A DNA stretch of 20,653 nucleotides, taken from the NCBI GenBank assembly GCA_041309605.1, contig JBFYZH010000146.1, positions 1 to 20,653 on the forward strand, given 5' to 3'. The DNA comes from JALOPX01 sp041309605 (GTDB lineage Bacteria; Krumholzibacteriota; Krumholzibacteriia; Krumholzibacteriales; Krumholzibacteriaceae). Position numbers and translations under genes: made by a program. The notes below the pieces were generated by a model, which was not told the origin of the DNA, did not search any database, and saw nothing but the letters and a program-made list of their open reading frames with translations. Below are positions 15,832 through 20,653 of the stretch, one piece after another; position 1 is the stretch's first letter; each line of letters begins with the position of its first letter.

Positions 15832-16939
15832 AGTTTTTCTTCTCCCGTCTGAGCGATTCGAAAATTTTCTCGAGATCTCTGGTCGAAGGATTGCTGTAGT
15901 ACTGGTCGTTTATCTTCATGACCGGCGCAAGCGCGCAGCAACCGAGGCAATGAACGTTCTTCAGTGTGAAGGTCATGTCGGCATCGGTCTGCCCCGGCTG
16001 AAGACCGAGAAGCGCGGAGACCGACGTGTTGAGCCCGCTCGCCCCGCGAACGTGACATGCAGTTCCGGTGCACACCTCGATTCTGTAGGTTCCGACCGGT
16101 TCGAGGCTCAGCGCCTCGTAGAAATTGGCGATCGTGTAGAGATGCGAAAGGGACACCTTCAGTCGTCTCGAGATCCATCTGAGAACGTGCCCCGGGAGCC
16201 AGTTAAGCCGGGCCTGAACCTCGAGCATTATCTGCAGGACGGTGCTTTTATCGTAATCGTATTTCGCGATGATTTCGTCGACAAGGTTGAGCTGGGCGAG
16301 CATGTCCCGAAGGAACTTTTCCTTTTCCCCGATCTGCCCCAGGGTCTCGGCGTGCAGTTTTGCCTCTGTCTCGAGACTGGTCAGCTCGGCGAGAAAATCC
16401 CGCTTGTCCAGGCCCAGCGAATAATATTGTCCGAGTATCTCGAGGCCCCTGAGGGCGATCGTCTGCCGGTCGGCGACGGGGCCGTCCCCAGCCGTCCCGC
16501 CGTGCGCGGAGACGGGCCGCTCCGACTGTTTCCTTTTTTCGCTCAGCGCGGCGGCGCGCCTGACCGACTCCAGCAGGCGGAGCGGATCGAAGGGTTTGGT
16601 CATGTAATCGAAGGCGCCCAACTTCATCGATTCCACCGCCGAATCGACCGAACCGGACCCCGTCACCGCGATCGGTACGATCGTGGGGTCGATCCGGGAA
16701 ATCTCCGCCAGCGCCTCCGTGCCCGTGGTGCCGGGTATCTCGAGGTCGATGACCGCCACGCGCGGGTGCGCAGTTCCGATCAGATCGAGGCCCTTCCGGC
16801 CGTCGCCCGCCACGTCGACGCGGTACCCGCCCTTTTCCAGCGCCCGGCGGCAATCCTCGCGCATCGAATCCCCGTCACCCATAATAATGAGGACGTCGGT
16901 TGTATTCATTATAAGCTCATCTTTCCCGTTGAGAGACAT
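15809..16939 (-). CDS. Response-regulator receiver domain fused to NuoE-type [2Fe-2S] subunit
   Basis: A 376-aa protein from the ATG at 16939, chosen because AAAGGAG lies 8 nt upstream; ATGs at 17005 and 16909 lack one. Residues 14-132 are a complete receiver domain: D22/D24, phospho-acceptor D65 (VAVIDLEIPG), T93 and K115 (TKPF). A helical, probably coiled-coil linker (about 160-215) leads to a NuoE-like thioredoxin-fold domain (217-365), with the helical part LQIMLEVQARLNWLPGH and [2Fe-2S] ligands C290-x4-C295 and C331-x3-C335 (CTGTAC, CLGCC). NuoE passes electrons between the NuoF flavoprotein and its cluster; fusion to a receiver suggests that phosphorylation could gate assembly or electron flow (inference). 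There is no DNA-binding domain. It is first in the operon with the NuoF-like and [2Fe-2S] subunits, behind a sigma-54-type promoter. Confidence 0.92.
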   Translation of the reverse strand: MSLNGKDELIMNTTDVLIIMGDGDSMREDCRRALEKGGYRVDVAGDGRKGLDLIGTAHPRVAVIDLEIPGTTGTEALAEISRIDPTIVPIAVTGSGSVDSAVESMKLGAFDYMTKPFDPLRLLESVRRAAALSEKRKQSERPVSAHGGTAGDGPVADRQTIALRGLEILGQYYSLGLDKRDFLAELTSLETEAKLHAETLGQIGEKEKFLRDMLAQLNLVDEIIAKYDYDKSTVLQIMLEVQARLNWLPGHVLRWISRRLKVSLSHLYTIANFYEALSLEPVGTYRIEVCTGTACHVRGASGLNTSVSALLGLQPGQTDADMTFTLKNVHCLGCCALAPVMKINDQYYSNPSTRDLEKIFESLRREKKNYVAVENA

Positions 16940-17031
16940 TATCAGCGCTCCTTTCCACGCCAGCGGCGCCGGAGATCTTCCTCTTACCGCCGAAAAATCC
17001 TCCATGCGCCCGCCTGGCGTTATAAACCGAG

Positions 17032-17047
17032 AGCATGTGGCGTGCCG
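17032..17047 (-). promoter_or_regulatory. Candidate sigma-54 promoter of the receiver-NuoE operon
   Basis: The minus strand reads CGGCACG-N4-ATGCT, two mismatches to TGGYAYR-N4-TTGCW, with GG-N10-GC intact and the best -24 core (GGCACG) in the window. The predicted start near 17021 gives a leader of about 80 nt. Confidence 0.55.
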
Positions 17048-17158
17048 CCCGCCGCCGGCTGCGCGAAGGCCGCCCTCAACCGCCTGTCATTCAATAAGGT
17101 AATGGGTAATTCAGCGGGGCTCCATCTTCCGGTCCCGAGGTTTGCGCCGGGCCCGTAC

Positions 17159-17173
17159 GGTACATTTTGTACC
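17159..17173. promoter_or_regulatory. Palindrome, possible enhancer for the sigma-54 promoter
   Basis: GGTACA-TTT-TGTACC is a perfect 6-bp dyad centred about 145 bp upstream of the predicted start, a normal enhancer distance. The second NtrC-type regulator, encoded just upstream, is an obvious candidate ligand (inference). Confidence 0.4.
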
Positions 17174-17204
17174 CTGGAAAGGAAGAGGCGGGTAAATTGG
17201 TAGC

Positions 17205-17240
17205 GGCTCCGGCGTACGCGGCGGGAAAACGGCCGGAGCC
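17205..17240 (-). terminator. 9-bp hairpin after the second sigma-54 regulator
   Basis: GGCTCCGGC and GCCGGAGCC pair perfectly across an 18-nt loop, 36 nt beyond the regulator stop codon. There is no T-run, so it may be Rho-assisted or an RNA-stability hairpin. Confidence 0.45.
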
Positions 17241-17275
17241 TCGCGGCCGCCGGTCAGGACGCTGCCCCGGACTTG

Positions 17276-18625
17276 TCACGATTCGATCCCGTACCTTCGC
17301 ATCTTTTCGCGGAGGGTCTTTCTATTTATACCGAGAAATTCGGCGGTCCTGGCCTTGTGCCCTCCGAACTGCTCGAGCGTCCTGAGTATCTCCCTTTTTT
17401 CCGTCTGCGCGAGCGATCCGTCCCGCGCTTCCCCACCTTCGCCCTTCGCTTTCGCTCCGGCGATCGGCAGATCGCCGGGACCGATCAGGTCGCCGCAGCA
17501 TGTCACGACCGCGTATTCGATCGTATTCTTCAGCTCCCTGATGTTTCCAGGCCAGTCGTATTCCACCAGCATGTTCATCGCCTCGTCCGATATCCCGGGC
17601 CTGCAGGCCCTGCCGCCGGTGGCCGCCCTCGAAAGGAAATGTTCGACGAGAATCGGAATGTCCTCCCTGCGTTCCCGCAGGGGAGGCAGATGTATCGGAA
17701 CGACATTGAGCCTGTAGAAAAGGTCCTCCCTGAACCTGCCCTCGCGTATCTCCCGGGAGAGGTCCCTGTTGGTGGCCGCGATGATCCTCACGTCGACCCT
17801 GATCTTTTCGAGGCTGCCCACCTTCGATATCTCCTTTTCCTGGATCACGCGCAGGAGCCTCGACTGCATGCCCATCGTTATGTTCGTTATCTCGTCGAGG
17901 AAGATCGTGCCGCCGGCGGCAAGCTCGAACTTGCCCCTCGTCGTGTCGATCGCGCCCGTGAAGGAGCCCTTCGCGTGCCCGAACATCTCGCTTTCGAAGA
18001 GGGATTCGACAAGGGCGCCGCAGTCCACGACGACGAAAGACTTGTCGCGCCGCAGGCTGAGGCGATGGATGTTCCACGCGACCAGTTCCTTCCCCACGCC
18101 TGTGCCCCCGTGCACGAGGATCGTCGAATCGGTCGGCGCGACCTGCCTTATCAGATCGGCGATCCTCAGGACGGCCGGAGAACATCCGATGATCCTGTAC
18201 CCGGCGGCGCCATCCGCCGCGCCGGCGTCCACGACCGCGCGCTCGAGCTCGCGCCTTCTGCTCTCTATCGCCCTTGTCACCGCGGCGAGGAAAGCTTCGT
18301 GCGTAAAAGGCCTTGTGACGAAATCGCAGGCGCCGGCGCGCATCGCCCCGACCGCCGCGTCTATCGTACCGTCCGCCGTCATCGCTATGACTATCGAGGT
18401 CGGGTCGGATTCCCTGATTCTTTTAAGGACCTCCATCCCGGGCATGCCGGGTATCCTCAGATCGAGGGCGACAACGTCGTACGAGACCCTTTCGATCTCC
18501 GAAAGGGCGCGCCGTCCGTCCCCCACCGATTGCGCCCTGTACCCCGCCGAGGTCAGCATCCTGACGCACGCGGATCCGGCGGCCTCGTCCCCGTCCACGA
18601 TCAGTATGTTGGCGCGATATGTCAT
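17276..18625 (-). CDS. NtrC-family sigma-54-dependent response regulator 2
   Basis: A 449-aa activator. The receiver domain (1-120) has phospho-acceptor D55 and T83, but the acidic pair reads D11-G12-D13 and the near-invariant lysine is R105 (TRPF instead of TKPF). The AAA+ domain has Walker A GGTGVGKE (173-180), the sigma-54 loop as GSFTGA (220-225), Walker B IFLDE (241-245) and WPGNIREL. A Fis-type HTH is at the end (about 408-445, HKARTAEFLGINRKTLREKM). The altered lysine may change phosphorylation-dependent switching. The gene starts 22 nt after the AOX-like gene and probably shares its transcript; no cognate kinase is adjacent. It lies directly upstream of the receiver-NuoE promoter region, its likeliest target (inference). 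Confidence 0.93.
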   Translation of the reverse strand: MTYRANILIVDGDEAAGSACVRMLTSAGYRAQSVGDGRRALSEIERVSYDVVALDLRIPGMPGMEVLKRIRESDPTSIVIAMTADGTIDAAVGAMRAGACDFVTRPFTHEAFLAAVTRAIESRRRELERAVVDAGAADGAAGYRIIGCSPAVLRIADLIRQVAPTDSTILVHGGTGVGKELVAWNIHRLSLRRDKSFVVVDCGALVESLFESEMFGHAKGSFTGAIDTTRGKFELAAGGTIFLDEITNITMGMQSRLLRVIQEKEISKVGSLEKIRVDVRIIAATNRDLSREIREGRFREDLFYRLNVVPIHLPPLRERREDIPILVEHFLSRAATGGRACRPGISDEAMNMLVEYDWPGNIRELKNTIEYAVVTCCGDLIGPGDLPIAGAKAKGEGGEARDGSLAQTEKREILRTLEQFGGHKARTAEFLGINRKTLREKMRRYGIES

Positions 18626-18647
18626 CCGGCTGTTTCCTTTTGCCCGC

Positions 18648-19334
18648 TTATCGCCGCGTTTCGGGCAGCGGCGGCATGCCGTCGTATCTCACGACTTGTT
18701 CCGGCCTGCCGCAGAACACGAAGCTGTTGTTCATGTGGTCGCGCTCGTCGAGACCGATCCGCCTGAATACGTCGGCCCAGTTGCTCTCGCCGCAGTATTC
18801 CGCAACGACGGGATTGTCCACGCGCTGCGTCTCCCATTCGGGGTGACCGGCGACGAAGGCGGCGTAGACGTGCTCCGCATGGTCCTCGAACTCGGCGTTA
18901 AAAAGGAAAGCCCTGCGGATATCGAAAAGGGCCATAAGGCGCGTCATGCAGACATACACGGCGACCATGATCCATGGAATCGCCGGAAAGAGGTACCAGG
19001 GATCTTTCGCGCCATCCTCCTTCATCTTCTCGTTGATGACCAGAAGGTGCCGGTACTCGTTGTCCTGCGCCTCTCTTCCCCATTCCATGATGGCGCCGGC
19101 CTCGACTACGGCGTTTCGATTTTTGTAAAGGCGCGTCATGCGGGCGTATTGCCGCATCTCCCACGACCGGTACGGGATGCTGGCGAGAGTTTCTATAAGT
19201 TTGGCCTTTGCGAGGGTCGTTTTTTTCCCGGTGACAAGATCCATCTTCCAGAAAAACAATCTCGCGGCGGCCGAATATTTTTGCCGCGGCCTGGCGAGGG
19301 TTGCCATCGTTTCCTTCTTGAGATCGATCCGCAT
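18648..19334 (-). CDS. Alternative oxidase (AOX/PTOX)-like di-iron membrane protein
   Basis: A 228-aa protein that follows the AOX/plastid terminal oxidase layout: LIETLASIPYRSWEMRQY (cf. LET..VPG/VPY), AQDNEYRHLL, a hydrophobic interfacial stretch (about 113-145), FNAEFEDHAEHVY and DVFRRIGLDERDH. All six expected di-iron ligands can be placed: E48, E93, H96, E150, E197 and H200 (E, ExxH, E, ExxH). AOX enzymes oxidise quinol and reduce oxygen to water without pumping protons, bound to one membrane leaflet. Lengths of 200-230 aa suit bacterial members. The start has AAGGAG 8 nt upstream. It forms an apparent operon with the second sigma-54 regulator. An oxygen-scavenging or over-reduction valve role is inferred; another ferritin-like di-iron oxidase cannot be excluded. 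Confidence 0.72.
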   Translation of the reverse strand: MRIDLKKETMATLARPRQKYSAAARLFFWKMDLVTGKKTTLAKAKLIETLASIPYRSWEMRQYARMTRLYKNRNAVVEAGAIMEWGREAQDNEYRHLLVINEKMKEDGAKDPWYLFPAIPWIMVAVYVCMTRLMALFDIRRAFLFNAEFEDHAEHVYAAFVAGHPEWETQRVDNPVVAEYCGESNWADVFRRIGLDERDHMNNSFVFCGRPEQVVRYDGMPPLPETRR

Positions 19335-19484
19335 CGCCGATTCTCCTTCCGCTTCAGCCGGCCCCCTTTTGCGGAAAGTTTAAACGAACCGCGCGCAAGA
19401 TGCACGAAGAGATTTTACCCGGCCCCGCGCCGGGCGCGGTATCGCTGCGACGGCGTTTTAAATCCGCGGCTTTATACCGGAAAC

Positions 19485-19883
19485 ATGGACGGGTCATCGA
19501 CCGGCCGGCTTCCCGACTGCCGGGCTCCCACTATATTATTGCCCCGCCGCGCGGCGGCAGGGTTGTTGATTTTGTTGATAGTGTCGGCCGCGGTCGCTGC
19601 CGGGTGCAGAAGATGCGCGGATAAAGAAGGGAGCGCTCCCGCCATGTCGACAGAGGATGCGATACGCGTAATGGACGCCCATGTGGACGAACTCATGGCG
19701 ATCCCGGGGGTGGCGGGCGTCGCGGTCGGCGCGCTCGACGACGGGAAGCCCTGCATCAGGGTGTATGTCGTAAGGAAAACCCGGGAGAACGGCAAGCGAA
19801 TCCCGAAGGAACTCGAAGGAATTCCCGTCGTCGTCGAGGTTTCGGGGGAAATCAGGCCGATGGGCGGGGATTCCACCCGGTAG
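19485..19883 (+). CDS. Small putative lipoprotein with an IPGVAGVAVG domain
   Basis: A 132-aa protein. A basic N-terminal segment and a hydrophobic stretch (about 26-39, GLLILLIVSAAVAA) end at a lipobox-like AAGC, so the mature protein would be a lipoprotein. The rest has the pattern MDAHVDELMAIPGVAGVAVG, a short glycine/acid turn, then CIRVYVVRKT and IPKELEGIPVVVEVSGE. I recall similar stretches in uncharacterised secreted proteins and near proteases, but I cannot name a function. The start at 19485 is chosen to include the signal peptide; its ribosome binding site (CCGGAA) is weak, and a TTG start within the hydrophobic segment is possible. It is divergent from the AOX-like gene across about 150 nt. 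Confidence 0.65.
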   Translation: MDGSSTGRLPDCRAPTILLPRRAAAGLLILLIVSAAVAAGCRRCADKEGSAPAMSTEDAIRVMDAHVDELMAIPGVAGVAVGALDDGKPCIRVYVVRKTRENGKRIPKELEGIPVVVEVSGEIRPMGGDSTR

Positions 19884-19919
19884 AAAAAAAGACGGAACCG
19901 GCCGGGGAAAAAATAATTC

Positions 19920-19995
19920 TGGTGGGAGCTACAGGATTTGAACCTGCGACTTCTACCGTGTGAAGATAGCACTCTAACCACTGAGTTAAGCTCCC
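19920..19995 (-). tRNA. tRNA-Val (anticodon CAC)
   Basis: The 76-nt cloverleaf on the minus strand has acceptor GGGAGCT/AGCTCCC, D stem ACTC/GAGT, anticodon stem CTATC/GGTAG with loop TTCACAC (anticodon CAC, reads GUG), variable AAGTC, T stem GCAGG/CCTGT with loop TTCAAAT, discriminator A and an encoded CCA. A T-rich tract follows the 3' end on the minus strand. Confidence 0.95.
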
Positions 19996-20007
19996 ACCCA
20001 GGCCCCT

Positions 20008-20036
20008 ACTATATATATTTTCGCCCGCTCATGCAA
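20008..20036 (-). promoter_or_regulatory. Promoter of the tRNA-Val gene
   Basis: On the minus strand TTGCAT, a 17-bp spacer and TATAGT are followed by a GC-rich discriminator (GGGGCC), typical of stable-RNA promoters, with the start about 6 nt before the mature tRNA. Confidence 0.5.
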
Positions 20037-20333
20037 GAGTTTAGGCGGCGCTGGAGACCGCGGGGGCCGCGGCTGCATCGACGGCCCGGGGAAGGATCCC
20101 CCGGCGGCAGCGCACCCGTGCGGCCGCCGGATTTGAGAGCCCATAAGACGCGCGATATCAGGCGGGAGCGCAGATGCCACAAAAAGGGCTCAAAAACAGC
20201 CTAAAAAAAATCGTTAAAAAATGGCTCGAAAACGTAAAAATCTGTTTCCATGCGGCGCAGTTTGCGCTATCATCCGCTCCGTCAAATGGAGGATGTATCC
20301 ATTCACTCAAACCAGCAAAGGCGGAGGATCGAA
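20037..20333. other. Intergenic region between tRNA-Val and HU gene
   Basis: No gene is supported. It holds two GC-rich dyads, CCGCGG-GGG-CCGCGG (20058-20072) and CCGGGG/CCCCGG (20086-20104), then an A-rich stretch (about 20174-20240) and the promoter of the HU-family gene. Confidence 0.4.
20245..20273 (+). promoter_or_regulatory. Candidate sigma-70 promoter of the HU-family gene
   Basis: TTTCCA, a 17-bp spacer and TATCAT (5/6 to TATAAT) lie about 60 nt upstream of the HU-family ATG; the A-rich DNA just upstream could act as an UP element. Confidence 0.4.
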
Positions 20334-20653
20334 ATGGCAAAGAAAAAACCTGCCAAGTCTTCCTCGAAACCGGCTGCCAACAAGCCGCCCACAAGGAATG
20401 AGGTCTATCGCGACATCGCGGCGAAGACCGGCCTTTCCCGTAAAGATGTAGTCGCCGCTAGCGACGCGATGACCGAAATCATGGTCAAGTCCGTCAAGAA
20501 ACACGGAACCTTCAACTACCTGGGCCTGATGAAGCTCACGCTGGTCAAGAAACCGGCGGTCGCCGGCGGCAAACTCGTCCGCAATCCATTCACCGGCGAA
20601 ATGGTCAAGCAGAAATCCCGTCCGGCTTCCAGCACGGTGCGTGTGCAGATCGG
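20334..20653 (+). CDS. HU-family DNA-binding protein (3' end outside window)
   Basis: The reading frame starts at ATG 20334 with GGAGG 8 nt before it and stays open to the window edge (106 complete codons). A basic N-terminal extension (MAKKKPAKSSSKPAANKPPT) precedes an HU/IHF fold: NEVYRDIAAKTGLSRKDVVA, helix AMTEIMVKSVKKHG, strands FNYLGLMKLTLVKKPA and the DNA-binding arm GKLVRNPFTGEMVKQKSRPA. NPFTGE stands in for the usual NPQTGE, as in a known HU subgroup. It should bind and bend DNA as a nucleoid protein. The Lys/Pro/Ala extension resembles eukaryote-H1-like tails of some bacterial HUs. Truncated only by the window end. Confidence 0.88.
   Translation, partial: MAKKKPAKSSSKPAANKPPTRNEVYRDIAAKTGLSRKDVVAASDAMTEIMVKSVKKHGTFNYLGLMKLTLVKKPAVAGGKLVRNPFTGEMVKQKSRPASSTVRVQI

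Larger units (their letters stand above)
16940..17275. other. Control region of the receiver-NuoE operon
   Basis: No gene is supported. It contains the 3' hairpin of the second regulator gene (17205-17240), a GGTACA/TGTACC palindrome (17159-17173) and a sigma-54-type promoter (17032-17047), all arranged for minus-strand transcription toward 16939. Confidence 0.6.

Noticed and set aside
15593..17203. 536-codon plus-strand open frame opposite receiver-NuoE
   Set aside because: It overlaps a gene with complete receiver and NuoE motifs and runs through its promoter region; composition is antisense-like.
17769..19484. Upstream part of the long plus-strand frame leading into the lipoprotein
   Set aside because: It is antisense to the second regulator and AOX-like gene; only the part from 19485 has a signal peptide and plausible protein sequence.
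20174..20401. 75-codon plus-strand frame before and into the HU gene
   Set aside because: It runs out of frame into a well-supported HU-family start with a good ribosome binding site, and covers that gene's promoter.

Overview
The window (about 20.6 kb, moderately GC-rich) looks like chromosome of a diderm bacterium with an anaerobic or microaerobic, redox-centred metabolism. It carries an HdrD-like membrane Fe-S oxidoreductase, a NuoE/NuoF/NuoG-like NAD-linked module, a ferredoxin-thioredoxin-reductase/glutaredoxin pair, two sigma-54 activator response regulators, a periplasmic adaptor of a MacA-type exporter and a lipoprotein. Phylum cannot be fixed by eye; gene content would suit Desulfobacterota or a candidate phylum of the FCB/Krumholzibacteriota type (inference, low confidence). 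There is no IS element, CRISPR array or rRNA.

Layout. 1-530: a 57-aa zinc-ribbon-like protein (minus) with a good sigma-54 promoter match and an upstream palindrome. 532-2416 (minus): a membrane protein and winged-helix regulator pair behind a near-consensus sigma-70 promoter, then glutaredoxin and FTR-rubredoxin. 2776-6643 (plus): MacA-like adaptor and two MacB/FtsX-like permeases, with no ATPase gene. 6727-10178 (minus): sensor kinase and NtrC-type regulator. 10179-10557: a dyad-rich control region. 10558-13224 (plus): a catalytically degenerate serine-recombinase-like protein and an HdrD/EMO-like membrane oxidoreductase, closed by an intrinsic terminator. 13355-16939 (minus): a three-gene NADH-dehydrogenase-like module whose first gene fuses a response-regulator receiver domain to NuoE. 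16940-17275: its sigma-54 promoter region. 17276-19334 (minus): a second NtrC-type regulator preceded by an alternative-oxidase-like di-iron protein. 19485-19883 (plus): a small lipoprotein. 19920-19995 (minus): tRNA-Val(CAC). 20334-end (plus): an HU-family protein cut by the window edge.

How it may work together (inference): two sigma-54 activators, one sensor kinase and a stand-alone receiver domain fused to an electron-transfer subunit surround genes for NAD(P)H/ferredoxin oxidoreduction, quinone-linked electron transfer and a probable oxygen-consuming quinol oxidase. Plausible sigma-54 promoters with upstream palindromes precede the kinase operon, the receiver-NuoE operon and the zinc-ribbon gene. 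The most unusual elements are the receiver-NuoE fusion, the AOX-like protein tied to a sigma-54 regulator, and the degenerate recombinase-like gene beside the HdrD-like gene.
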